A DNA stretch of 64,000 nt, taken from the NCBI GenBank assembly GCA_019561615.1, contig JAHEQA010000029.1:1-64000 (forward strand). The letters run 5' to 3'. Position 1 is the first letter of the stretch. Each line of letters opens with the position of its first letter. The stretch is from Methanothermococcus sp. SCGC AD-155-E23 (GTDB lineage: Archaea > AGJL01 > Methanococci > Methanococcales > Methanococcaceae). A program made the position numbers and the translations under genes. Below are positions 1 through 8,487 of this stretch, in pieces. The notes beneath the pieces are model-generated. The model was not told where the DNA came from and did not search any database. It saw only the letters and a list, made by a program, of their open reading frames with translations.

Positions 1-12
1 AGGGCAGACTAG

Positions 13-126
13 GGCAGACTGAGGAACAGGTGTATCTTCACCTCGGCATTAACCTACGAGGGGATACCTGAGCTTATAGGGGCTATTATTCACATGCTGA
101 AAAATATCGATATAAAGAGACGGTGA
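13..126 (+). CDS. C-terminal fragment of an unidentified protein, possibly a GTPase
   Basis: An open frame reaches a TGA at 124-126, four bases before sepF, so this is probably the 3' end of the gene upstream of sepF. It encodes about 37 residues including IFTSALTYEGIPELI, which resembles the G5 loop (SA followed by GI.EL) of Era/HflX-like GTPases; the family call is inference from one short motif. A stop at 10-12 interrupts the frame, but bases 1-10 and 11-20 are the same decamer. If one copy is an artefact at a contig end, the frame stays open to the edge. Confidence 0.35.
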   Translation, partial: GRLRNRCIFTSALTYEGIPELIGAIIHMLKNIDIKRR

Positions 127-130
127 GGAT

Positions 131-556
131 ATGGTATTTAAATCTCTCTTGAAAGTTCTTAAAGGGGAGGAGGAAAAGATAAACTTAAAATCTAACAACA
201 ACGACACCTTGTCAGAGGAGCCGTACGTAATAATAGATGTGGACAATACCGAAGAAGATGAGAATAAAATTAGGATAAAGGTTTTAAATCTAGAGAATCG
301 TAAGGATGCCAACGAGATACTGGTCTGGGTGGAAAATGGATGTATAGTAATTGCACATACTCGGGATTTAGAGAGGGAGATAGACGAGAAGTACCTAGAC
401 ATTATTAAATACTTGAGGAATGAGACTCTAAAGATGGGGGGTAGGGTACACAGGGTATGTAACAACAGAATACTGGTACTACCTAGGAATGTAGTAATAG
501 AGAAGGTTGTAAAGGAGGAGGGACAAAGTATGGAAAAAGGAAAAGTAAAGGGTTAA
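131..556 (+). CDS. sepF: Archaeal SepF-like cell division protein
   Basis: 141 residues. The short amphipathic start ([12 protein letters not shown]) suits a membrane-targeting helix. A charged linker follows, then the compact SepF fold at about 48-135, recognisable by [28 protein letters not shown] and the closing strand ILVLPRNV. SepF anchors FtsZ to the membrane at the division site and is the usual anchor in FtsZ-based archaea lacking FtsA. The RBS (GGTGAGGAT) overlaps the stop of the upstream fragment, suggesting co-transcription. The 3' end overlaps the convergent argF end by 4 bp. The family is clear; the role is taken from homologues. Confidence 0.85.
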   Translation: MVFKSLLKVLKGEEEKINLKSNNNDTLSEEPYVIIDVDNTEEDENKIRIKVLNLENRKDANEILVWVENGCIVIAHTRDLEREIDEKYLDIIKYLRNETLKMGGRVHRVCNNRILVLPRNVVIEKVVKEEGQSMEKGKVKG

Positions 557-1473
557 TCCCTGGAGTAGATGAACTTAAATATGGCCTTCTGTACATGGAG
601 CCTATTCTCTGCCTCGTCGTATACCACGGAGTGTTCTCCATCTAAAACCTCGTCTGTTATCTCCATACCTCTATTAGCAGGGAGACAGTGCATTACAATG
701 ACGTCATCCTTTGCATAACTAAGAAGTTTCTCGTTAACTTGATAGGGAGGGAATACCTTTTTAACCTCTTCTAAGTTCTTATTTTTATCACTCATACTTA
801 TCCATACATCTGTATATACGATATCTGCATCTTCCACAGCCTCTATTGGATCGTTGGTCAGTGTTAAACTACCTTCTCCATACCTCTCTATAATCTCAAA
901 GCTCTTCTTTACAAACATTCCATTGGGCTCATAACCCCTTGGAGTAGCTACGTACACATCCATTCCAACTAGGGCACCCCCTATCATCAGTGAGTTACAT
1001 ACGTTGTTTCCATCTCCAAGGAAGGAGAGTTTAAGACCTTTAAACCTACCCTTGTACTCGTATATAGTTAAGAGATCTGCAAGTATCTGGCAGGGATGGG
1101 AGAGGTTGCTTAGGGCGTTGATAACAGGGACACTTCCATACTCTGCCAACTCCTCTAATACCCTGTGATCCTTTACCCTTGCAACAACTCCATGGACGTA
1201 TCTACTTAGAACCCTGGCTGTATCCTTTATACTCTCCTTCTTTCCAAGGTGAGTTTCTCCAGCGTTTAATACTAGAGGATGCCCTCCCAACTCCCTTATA
1301 GCTATGTCAAAGCTTATTCTAGTTCTAGTAGAGGGACTTTCAAATATCATGGCTATTGTCTTACCCTCCAGTATAGGTTCCTCCTTCCCCCTATGTTTTT
1401 TAAAGTAGAGTCCATCCTCAATGATGTTGAGGACATCCCCCCTCTCTAACTCACAGAGTGTTAGTAGATGCAT
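553..1473 (-). CDS. argF: Ornithine carbamoyltransferase
   Basis: Transfers the carbamoyl group of carbamoyl phosphate to ornithine to make citrulline in arginine synthesis. The carbamoyl-phosphate loop STRTR lies at residues 48-52, HPCQ near 130 and the ornithine-site HCLPANR near 268; 306 residues is normal for the family. The longest frame starts 14 codons upstream, but the ATG at 1473 is preceded by GAGGTGATTCC and gives the usual N terminus ([10 protein letters not shown]), so it is preferred. It is divergent from the tRNA methylthiotransferase gene across 71 bp, and its stop overlaps the sepF stop. Confidence 0.95.
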   Translation of the reverse strand: MHLLTLCELERGDVLNIIEDGLYFKKHRGKEEPILEGKTIAMIFESPSTRTRISFDIAIRELGGHPLVLNAGETHLGKKESIKDTARVLSRYVHGVVARVKDHRVLEELAEYGSVPVINALSNLSHPCQILADLLTIYEYKGRFKGLKLSFLGDGNNVCNSLMIGGALVGMDVYVATPRGYEPNGMFVKKSFEIIERYGEGSLTLTNDPIEAVEDADIVYTDVWISMSDKNKNLEEVKKVFPPYQVNEKLLSYAKDDVIVMHCLPANRGMEITDEVLDGEHSVVYDEAENRLHVQKAIFKFIYSRD

Positions 1474-1485
1474 GGAATCACCTCT

Positions 1486-1530
1486 TACCTTTATATAAAT
1501 AAAAAATATATTCATATATTAAAATTTACT
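1486..1530. promoter_or_regulatory. Divergent promoter region argF / methylthiotransferase
   Basis: A very AT-rich stretch between divergent genes. TTTATATAAAT near 1490-1500 and ATATATTAAAAT near 1514-1525 are TATA-like on one or both strands. GGTGA-type ribosome binding sites follow on each side. Exact transcription starts cannot be read from sequence. Confidence 0.5.
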
Positions 1531-1544
1531 GTGGGTGATGACTT

Positions 1545-2813
1545 ATGAAGGTTTATATAGAGGGATACGGGTGCACCCTTAACACCGCAGACACTAGAAT
1601 TATAAAGAACTCATTAAAACCATTTAAAGATTTCCAGATAGTGGACAGGGTTGAAGATGCAGATGTTGTAGTAATCAACACCTGTGTAGTGAGACTTGAG
1701 ACTGAGAACAGGATGCTCTCCAGGATTGAGTACTTTAGATCCCTGAACAAGAAGGTTGTGGTAGCAGGGTGTATGCCAAAGGCTCTAAGGGAGAAGGTTG
1801 AAGATAAGGGGGATCTCCTTATCATGCCCAGGGAGGCCCATCTAAGTGGGGAGATGATATACAGGTACTTCAGGGAGGGGAGAGTATCCAGGCCTTCAAA
1901 TGTTAACATAAATGACAAGTTAAAGTACTTAAAACCTGAGGGTTTAATTATGCCCCTCCCCATTGCCGAGGGATGTGTTGGAAGGTGTACATACTGTATA
2001 GTCAAGGTTGCCCGTGGTGACCTCCTCTCCTACGACAAGGATCTCCTAGTTAAAAAGGCCAGGGAATATGTAGAGGGGGGTGTAAAACATATACTTATAA
2101 CAGCCCAGGATACGGCATGCTATGGATTTGACAAGGGCTACACCCTTCCAGATCTACTTGATGACATAATCAACTCAGTGGAGGGCACCTACACCATGAG
2201 GATAGGGATGATGCATGCCAAGAACGTACCTGAGATCATAGACCATCTCCTGGAGTGCTATAAAAGTGATAAGGTTGCAAAGTTCCTACATCTACCTCTC
2301 CAGAGTGGGGATGACAAGGTACTAAGGGATATGAACAGGGAGTACACAGTAGACGAATTTATAGAGATAGTCAAGGAGTTTAAGAGAAAGGTGAAGGATC
2401 TTAACTTTAACACAGATATTATCGTTGGATTTCCTACAGAGAGTGAGGAGAACTTTGAGAACACTTTGGAGGTACTGAAGAAGATTAAGCCTGACTATAT
2501 CCATGGAGCTAAATACACCCCAAGGAGACATACACCAGCTGCAAAGATGAAGCAGATAGACACCAAGATAAGAAAGATGAGATCTAGGATCCTAGATAGA
2601 CTAAGGAGGGAACTTAGTTACGAGAACAACAGGAAGTATATAGGTAAAACCCTTAGAGTACTTATCACCGAGAGGGGAAAAGGTATCGCCCACAACTGTA
2701 AGGTGGTGAAATTTAAATGGGAGGAGGGTCTAAAAGTTGGAGACTTTGTAGATGTTAAGATAACAGAGGCTAAAACCTTTGGGTTGTTTGGAGAGGTAGT
2801 AACCCCCTTGTAA
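1545..2813 (+). CDS. tRNA N6-threonylcarbamoyladenosine methylthiotransferase (e-MtaB/CDKAL1 type)
   Basis: A radical SAM methylthiotransferase that should convert t6A37 to ms2t6A37 in ANN-decoding tRNAs. The N-terminal UPF0004 domain carries Cys10, Cys47 and Cys76 for the auxiliary 4Fe-4S cluster. The radical SAM motif is C144-X3-C148-X2-C151, followed by the SAM barrel and a C-terminal TRAM domain at about 360-422 (KTLRVLITERGKG, VKITEAKTFGLFGEV). The length of 422 is that of archaeal/eukaryotic e-MtaB rather than bacterial MiaB. The RBS GGGTGATGACTT precedes the ATG. It appears to head a rightward run with the TatD-like gene, secF and secD. Confidence 0.9.
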   Translation: MKVYIEGYGCTLNTADTRIIKNSLKPFKDFQIVDRVEDADVVVINTCVVRLETENRMLSRIEYFRSLNKKVVVAGCMPKALREKVEDKGDLLIMPREAHLSGEMIYRYFREGRVSRPSNVNINDKLKYLKPEGLIMPLPIAEGCVGRCTYCIVKVARGDLLSYDKDLLVKKAREYVEGGVKHILITAQDTACYGFDKGYTLPDLLDDIINSVEGTYTMRIGMMHAKNVPEIIDHLLECYKSDKVAKFLHLPLQSGDDKVLRDMNREYTVDEFIEIVKEFKRKVKDLNFNTDIIVGFPTESEENFENTLEVLKKIKPDYIHGAKYTPRRHTPAAKMKQIDTKIRKMRSRILDRLRRELSYENNRKYIGKTLRVLITERGKGIAHNCKVVKFKWEEGLKVGDFVDVKITEAKTFGLFGEVVTPL

Positions 2814-2851
2814 TTAAAATAAAATTAGAATAAAAAGGAGAGGTGAAAGGT

Positions 2852-3610
2852 ATGATAGACACTCATGTCCACCTTGATACAAGACCCTATGAAGATCTTG
2901 AAAGGATGGCACTCTCCCTAGATGGAGTAATCACTCTAGCCCACGACCCTCTAAAGCCCTACACCATGGATGTACTTAGAGCCCACTTCGACAGGTTGAT
3001 AGAGGAGGAGGTAGAGAGGGGGAAGAAGAACGGTTTAAAGGTATACCCCTGTCTAGGTATCCATCCCAGGATGATACCCCCAGATGTAAACTACGGTATT
3101 TTAAAGGAGTATCTTAGGAGGGAAGGGGTTATAGGTGTTGGAGAGATAGGTCTGGAGAAGGGTAGTAAGGAGGAGGTTGAGGTTTTTGAAAGACAGTTGT
3201 TGATAGCTCAGGAGTTAGACCTACCTGCAGTTGTCCATACACCTAGGAGGAACAAAAAAGAGGTTACAAAGACTATACTGGAGGTTATTGACTCCCTAGA
3301 CTTAAAGGGGGATATGGAAAGGAGGATAGTGATAGACCACTGTAACAGGGAGACAGTTCCAGAGGTGTACGACAGGGAGATGTATATAGGGCTTACTGTA
3401 CAACCTGGTAAGTTGACACCTGGAGAGGCTATTGAGATAGTGAGGGAATACGGGGGAGATAGGTTCCTCCTAAACAGTGACTCCTCCTCGGCACCCTCTG
3501 ATGTCCTGGCAGTACCAAGGACAGTTTTAAAGATGAAGATAGAGGGTATAGAGGAAGAGGTTGTTAAAAGGGTATCCCATCTAAATGCCAGGGAGTTATT
3601 TAAAATCTAA
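2852..3610 (+). CDS. TatD-related metal-dependent hydrolase
   Basis: Amidohydrolase-type barrel with the metal motif DTHVHLD at its start, GIHPR and GEIGLE in the middle, and HTPRRN, IDHCNRE and LNSDSS further on, as in the archaeal TatD branch. Such proteins are probably metal-dependent nucleases or phosphoesterases; the substrate here is unknown. The ATG at 2852 follows GGAGAGGTGA at good spacing. The GTG three codons upstream lies inside that RBS and was rejected. 252 residues. Confidence 0.8.
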   Translation: MIDTHVHLDTRPYEDLERMALSLDGVITLAHDPLKPYTMDVLRAHFDRLIEEEVERGKKNGLKVYPCLGIHPRMIPPDVNYGILKEYLRREGVIGVGEIGLEKGSKEEVEVFERQLLIAQELDLPAVVHTPRRNKKEVTKTILEVIDSLDLKGDMERRIVIDHCNRETVPEVYDREMYIGLTVQPGKLTPGEAIEIVREYGGDRFLLNSDSSSAPSDVLAVPRTVLKMKIEGIEEEVVKRVSHLNARELFKI

Positions 3611-3629
3611 TTTTTATGGGGGTAATTAG

Positions 3630-4478
3630 ATGAAGTTGGATTACAAGGTACTGGCAGTTATCCCTCTTATACTCACCCTCCTCTCAGCTGCAATTGTATA
3701 TGTAAATGGGTTGAAGGAGAGTGTAGATGTAAGTGGGGGTGTGGAGATAACAGTTACAGCTCCCAAGGATGTAGATGTGGAGAAGTTGAAGGAGTATCTA
3801 CCCCCAGGTGTTGAGGTGAGAAAGTCCTACTCCCCCTCTGGTATCTTTATTATAATAAGGGCTGGAAGTGACGTAGATAGTGAGAAGATTCTAGAGGGGT
3901 TGAAGAAATTCTTCCAGGTATCTAGTCTGGAGGAGCTTAAGTACTCTCAAAAGGAGATAAGTCCTACACTAAGTGAGAGGTTCTGGAGTGACGGTCTAAA
4001 GGCCATAGCCTTTGCCTTTCTCTTTATGGCCTTTGTAGTCTACCTGGTATTTAGATCCCCTGTACCATCTCTGGCTGTAATATTAGCTGCACTATCAGAT
4101 ATAGTTATAGCTCTAGGTTTTATGAGTCTCTTTGGTATACCTATATCCACCGCCACAATTGCAGCCCTACTTATGCTCATAGGCTACAGTGTAGATACAG
4201 ACATACTGCTGACTACAAGGGTGTTGAAGAGAAAGGTTGGAGATATAGAGGAGAGAATAAGGGAGGCTATGAAAACTGGTATAACCATGTCCCTAACTAC
4301 CATAGTGGCCATGTTGGTGCTCTACCTTGTGGTTACCTATCTAGTACCTGCAGCTATACTCCTAAGGGATATAGCTCTAGTTCTACTCTTTGGATTAATT
4401 GCAGATCTACTGACAACCTGGCTCACAAACGTGGGTATACTGAAGTACTACCTCTCAGAGTACAGGAAGGGAGACTAA
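3630..4478 (+). CDS. secF: Preprotein translocase subunit SecF
   Basis: 282-residue membrane protein. One N-terminal helix (about 8-27) is followed by the SecD/F signature DVSGG at 33-37, an extracytoplasmic domain to about 115, and five helices in the C-terminal half. The helix-4 region holds GYSVDTDILL, the conserved D..D.. segment of SecF. SecDF uses the ion gradient to help export through SecYEG. RBS GGGGGTAATTAG. secD follows 18 bp downstream, so the two are surely co-transcribed; the archaeal order is F then D. Confidence 0.93.
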   Translation: MKLDYKVLAVIPLILTLLSAAIVYVNGLKESVDVSGGVEITVTAPKDVDVEKLKEYLPPGVEVRKSYSPSGIFIIIRAGSDVDSEKILEGLKKFFQVSSLEELKYSQKEISPTLSERFWSDGLKAIAFAFLFMAFVVYLVFRSPVPSLAVILAALSDIVIALGFMSLFGIPISTATIAALLMLIGYSVDTDILLTTRVLKRKVGDIEERIREAMKTGITMSLTTIVAMLVLYLVVTYLVPAAILLRDIALVLLFGLIADLLTTWLTNVGILKYYLSEYRKGD

Positions 4479-4496
4479 CCATCTTGAGGGATAGGA

Positions 4497-5663
4497 ATGG
4501 ATCTACTGAAGGATAGTAAGATACTGATACTTCTAGCCTCTGTACTACTCTCCCTACTGATAATAGCCTTTAAAGGTGTATCCTTTGGGGTAGATCTCAG
4601 TGGAGGTACTGTTATAGTACTGAAGACCAGTGAGCCAGTATCCCAGGAGAACATGACTGTAATTGTTGAGGTACTTAGAAGTAGGTTGAACGCCTACGGC
4701 TTAAGTGATATCACCATCTACTCCAGGGGTAATAACGAGGTTATAGTGGAGATTCCAAAGGATGCCGATGTGGAGAGGATAAAGAAGATCCTAACTCAAC
4801 AGGGGGTATTTGTAGCAAAGATTGACAATGTAACAGCCTACACTGGAAGGGATATAGAGTATGTAGAGGAGCCAAAGTTAACTCCAAATGGCTATGGAGT
4901 TGTACTTAAGTTAACGGAGGAGGGGGCTAGGAGGTTTGCAAAGGTGGCCTATGGGAAGGCTGGTCATAGGGTAGAGCTCTACATGGATGGAAAGTTGATA
5001 AGTGCCCCTGTCCTATCTCCAAGTTTGGCAGATGGAAGACCCCATAGGGATCAGATAATTACAGTTGCAGGGAGTAACCCTACCAAGGAGGATATAGACG
5101 AGGCATGGGCTATCTATACCGCACTTAAGTCAGGATCCCTTCCAGTGAAGTTGGAGATAGAGTATATATACTCCATCTCCCCTACCTTGGGGGAGGAGTT
5201 TATAAAGGGGGCGTTGATAGCAGGTTTCTTTGCATTCCTTGCTGTAGGGGTTGTGATAGCTATCAGGTATAAGAAGCCCTCAATTGTTATACCAATACTT
5301 ACAACCTGTATCTCTGAAATATTAATTATTCTTGGAGTTGCCTCCCTTATCAATTGGAAGCTGGATCTACCCTCTATTGCAGGTATTATAGCCTCTGTAG
5401 GTACTGGAGTCCAGATCGTCATCACCGATGAAACCCTAGCTAAGGGATCAAAAAAGATTAAAAGGAGTATTAGGAGGGCGTTTTTCATAATATTTGCAGC
5501 TGCAGGGACTACAATTGCAGCGATGCTCCCACTATTCGTCATGAGTATAGGGATGTTAAAGGGGTTTGCAATTACCACTATAATTGGTGTACTTATAGGG
5601 GTGTTTATCACCAGGCCTGCATTTGCAAGGATAATCCAGTACATTGCAAAGAGGAAATCTTAA
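4497..5663 (+). CDS. secD: Preprotein translocase subunit SecD
   Basis: 388 residues: helix 1 at about 8-25, VDLSGG at 32-37, a large extracytoplasmic P1 domain to about 235, then five membrane helices from GALIAGFFAFLAVGVVIAI to the C terminus. The shorter P1 domain is usual for archaea. It partners SecF from the gene just upstream. The RBS is weak (TTGAGGGATAGGA), as expected for translation coupled to secF. The end lies 3 bp from the convergent purF stop. Confidence 0.93.
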   Translation: MDLLKDSKILILLASVLLSLLIIAFKGVSFGVDLSGGTVIVLKTSEPVSQENMTVIVEVLRSRLNAYGLSDITIYSRGNNEVIVEIPKDADVERIKKILTQQGVFVAKIDNVTAYTGRDIEYVEEPKLTPNGYGVVLKLTEEGARRFAKVAYGKAGHRVELYMDGKLISAPVLSPSLADGRPHRDQIITVAGSNPTKEDIDEAWAIYTALKSGSLPVKLEIEYIYSISPTLGEEFIKGALIAGFFAFLAVGVVIAIRYKKPSIVIPILTTCISEILIILGVASLINWKLDLPSIAGIIASVGTGVQIVITDETLAKGSKKIKRSIRRAFFIIFAAAGTTIAAMLPLFVMSIGMLKGFAITTIIGVLIGVFITRPAFARIIQYIAKRKS

Positions 5664-5666
5664 CAT

Positions 5667-7037
5667 TCACCTACAACAGAACTTACAGGAGATGTCAGTT
5701 GGATACTCCCCAGTAACACAGGCTAAACAGAGGTCCTCTCTCCCTATACCCTCTGTCAACCCCTGGATACTTAGGTAACCTAGGGAGTCCACATTTAAAT
5801 ACCTCCTTATCTCCTCCAGGGACTTGGAACTGGCTATTAACTCCTCCTTAGTTGGCATATCTATACCGTAGTAGCAGGGGGATATTATTCTAGGAGAGCT
5901 CACCCTTAGATGTACCTCCCTTGCCCCAGCCTTCCTCACAATATCCACTATTCTTTTAGAGGTTGTACCCCTCACTATACTGTCATCGATTAATATCACT
6001 CTTTTACCCTCTATTACAGGTTTTACAGGGTTTAACTTCAACCTTACAGCAATATCCCTCTCCTCCTGAGAGGGGAGAATAAAGGTTCTACCTACATACT
6101 TGTTCTTAACCAGTGCCTCGTAGTAGGGTATACCTAACTCCTCGGAGTAACCTATGGCAGAGATCACCCCAGAATCTGGAACAGGGGATACGATGTCACC
6201 CTCACAGGGTTCCTCCCTGGCAAGTATCTCTCCCAACTTCCTTCTAACGTTGTAAACACATATACCGTCTATGATGGAATCTGGTCTTGCAAAGTAGACG
6301 TACTCAAACATACATGTGGATACCTTGGAGGCCTCCTCCCCTATCCTGTAGGTCTCGATACCATCCCTGTTTATCACTATTACCTCCCCAGGATATACAT
6401 CCCTTATAAGTTCTCCGTTTATAACATCTAGACCACAGCTCTCAGAGGAGATATAGTAGTTATCTCTTTCATCCCTTCCAATACATAAGGGTTTAAAACC
6501 CAGTGGATCCCTAACAGCGATAAGACTGTTGTTGTAGAGGATCACAAGGGAGTAGGCCCCTATAATCCTCTTTGAAACCTCCTCTATGGATTGGATGATA
6601 TCCCCAGTTCTCAGTAGCTCCTTTACAAGTAGATGGGCTATAACCTCGGAGTCTGTGGAGGATGTAAATATGTGCCCCTGTTTTTCCAACTCCTTCCTTA
6701 ATATATGGGAGTTCAATATATCCCCGTTGTGGGCCACTGCCAAATTCCCAAGGGAGCTATTTACTATGAAGGGCTGACAGTTTTCTAGGAGTGTACCTCC
6801 TGTGGTGGAGTATCTAACATGCCCTATACCTAATTGTCCCCTTAGAGAGTTTATCACCTTCTTACTGAATACCTCTGAGACCAATCCAAGACCCTTATAA
6901 CTGTAGATACTCCCCCCATTACTTACGGCAATTCCTGCACCCTCCTGCCCCCTATGTTGCAACGCGTAGAGTCCGTAGTATATCTTCTTAACTACATCCT
7001 CCCCTGAGAAGGAGTAGGCTCCAAATATACCGCACAT
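5667..7037 (-). CDS. purF: Amidophosphoribosyltransferase
   Basis: First committed step of purine synthesis: PRPP plus glutamine gives 5-phosphoribosylamine. The glutaminase nucleophile is Cys2 in MCGIFGAYS, directly after the initiator Met, so no long propeptide is needed. The glutamine-site motifs GHVRYST and SSTDSEV are present, and the PRPP loop ILIDDSIVRGTTS lies near 350. The C-terminal CLAC and CKFC pairs look like the ligands of the structural 4Fe-4S cluster of the Bacillus-type enzyme. 456 residues. Divergent from rfcL. Confidence 0.95.
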   Translation of the reverse strand: MCGIFGAYSFSGEDVVKKIYYGLYALQHRGQEGAGIAVSNGGSIYSYKGLGLVSEVFSKKVINSLRGQLGIGHVRYSTTGGTLLENCQPFIVNSSLGNLAVAHNGDILNSHILRKELEKQGHIFTSSTDSEVIAHLLVKELLRTGDIIQSIEEVSKRIIGAYSLVILYNNSLIAVRDPLGFKPLCIGRDERDNYYISSESCGLDVINGELIRDVYPGEVIVINRDGIETYRIGEEASKVSTCMFEYVYFARPDSIIDGICVYNVRRKLGEILAREEPCEGDIVSPVPDSGVISAIGYSEELGIPYYEALVKNKYVGRTFILPSQEERDIAVRLKLNPVKPVIEGKRVILIDDSIVRGTTSKRIVDIVRKAGAREVHLRVSSPRIISPCYYGIDMPTKEELIASSKSLEEIRRYLNVDSLGYLSIQGLTEGIGREDLCLACVTGEYPTDISCKFCCR

Positions 7038-7073
7038 GCTATCACGTAATATTCTTTTATTATAATTTTTTCA

Positions 7074-7115
7074 AAAAGTTATAAAAATCAATAAACTTAC
7101 TCTTTTTAAATAAAT
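7074..7115. promoter_or_regulatory. Divergent promoter region purF / rfcL
   Basis: Within 91 bp between divergent genes, AGTTATAAAAATC (about 7077-7089) is a TATA-like box for rfcL at suitable distance from its RBS TCGGTGATTAC. The reverse strand has AT-rich TATA-like steps for purF. Placement is approximate. Confidence 0.4.
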
Positions 7116-7128
7116 CCTCGGTGATTAC

Positions 7129-8487
7129 ATGAGCTGGGCTGAGAAGTACAGACCAAAGACCTTAGATGAGGTAGTTGGTAACAGGGAGGCTAAGGAGGAG
7201 TTGAGAAGATGGATAGAGGACTACATCAGTGGTAGAGATAGGAGACCTGTTATTCTTGCAGGGCCTCCTGGATGTGGGAAGACTACAATGGCCAGGGCAC
7301 TTGCAAGGGACTACAACTTCGATGTAATAGAGTTAAATGCAAGTGATACTAGAAGTGCCGAAGTTATCAGGAGTATAGTAGGAAGTGCCGCAGGATCTAA
7401 GTCTGTCTTTGGTAGAAGGATACTTGTACTCCTGGACGAGGTAGACGGTATATCTGGAAGTATGGATAAGGGTGGTCTAAGGGAGATCCTCAACATAATA
7501 AAGGTTGCCAAGAATCCCATTATTATGACTGCAAACGATATCTATAAACCCTCCCTTAAACCTCTCAGGGAGAGGTGTAAAGTTATCAACTTAAAACCTA
7601 TACCTACAAATACAATACTCTCTGTCCTGAAAAAGATTGCACGTAAGGAGGGATTAGAGGTAGATGAGGAGACTCTCAAGCTTATAGCAAAACATGCTGA
7701 GGGAGATCTTAGGGCTGCAATCAACGACCTGGAGTCCCTGGCACTAGGGGGTAGTTTAAGTCCAGAGGATGCCAAGAAACTAGATAACAGGAACGTTGAA
7801 AAGAGTATCTTTGACGCCATAAGGATGATACTTAAGACTACAAACTACAACGTAGCACTACTTGCACTCTGGGATTTAAAGGAGGATCCTGAGACCCTGG
7901 AGGAGTGGTTAGCTGAGAACATCCCAAGGGAGTACAAGAAGATGGAGGAGGTTGCCACCGCCTACGACTACCTCTCAAAGGCAGACCTCTTCCTGGGAAG
8001 GGCAAATAGGAGGCAGAACTACAGCCTCTGGAGATACGCCTCGGCCCTCATGAGTGCAGGGGTAGCCCTTGCAAAGAAGGAGAAGTACAGGGGATTCACA
8101 CCCTATGTAAGACCAAAGGTATTTACAAAACTCCTACAGAGTAAAGCTCAAAGGGAGATCTTAAAGAAGATACTCTCCAAGATCAGTTCAAAAACCCATG
8201 TGTCCACCAAGAGGGCAAGGGAGGATCTGGTATACCTCTCCACCATACTTGAGAGGGATCCCTACCTAGGTGCCCAACTTGTTAAGTTCTTTGAATTCAC
8301 TGAGGACGAGGTAGAGTATTTAACAGATAGGAACACTGCAAAGAAGATATTCAAGATACTGAAGGAGAAGGAAAAAAAGAAGGTGGAGAAGAAGAAGGAG
8401 GTTAAAGAGGATAAGGTAAAAAAGAAGAAGGAGGAGAAAAAAGAGAGTAAGGGGAAGCAGATAACACTGGAGGCCTTCCTTCAGTGA
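7129..8487 (+). CDS. rfcL: Replication factor C large subunit (clamp loader)
   Basis: AAA+ subunit of the clamp loader that opens PCNA onto primed DNA. Walker A GPPGCGKTT at 45-53, Walker B LLDEVDG near 107-113, sensor-1 TANDIY, then the helical collar domain. After about residue 405 the tail is almost all Lys and Glu and ends in QITLEAFLQ, a PCNA-interacting (PIP) box of the form Q..L..FL. 452 residues. The stop overlaps the convergent radical SAM gene by 7 bp. No intein. Confidence 0.95.
   Translation: MSWAEKYRPKTLDEVVGNREAKEELRRWIEDYISGRDRRPVILAGPPGCGKTTMARALARDYNFDVIELNASDTRSAEVIRSIVGSAAGSKSVFGRRILVLLDEVDGISGSMDKGGLREILNIIKVAKNPIIMTANDIYKPSLKPLRERCKVINLKPIPTNTILSVLKKIARKEGLEVDEETLKLIAKHAEGDLRAAINDLESLALGGSLSPEDAKKLDNRNVEKSIFDAIRMILKTTNYNVALLALWDLKEDPETLEEWLAENIPREYKKMEEVATAYDYLSKADLFLGRANRRQNYSLWRYASALMSAGVALAKKEKYRGFTPYVRPKVFTKLLQSKAQREILKKILSKISSKTHVSTKRAREDLVYLSTILERDPYLGAQLVKFFEFTEDEVEYLTDRNTAKKIFKILKEKEKKKVEKKKEVKEDKVKKKKEEKKESKGKQITLEAFLQ

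Noticed and set aside
13-126. Pseudogene caused by the stop at 10-12
   Set aside because: The stop depends on the duplicated decamer at the window edge. With one copy the frame is open, so decay is not shown.
8360-8470. Low-complexity frame on the minus strand opposite the RFC tail
   Set aside because: The Leu-rich minus-strand frame is only the mirror of the Lys/Glu codons in the rfcL tail.
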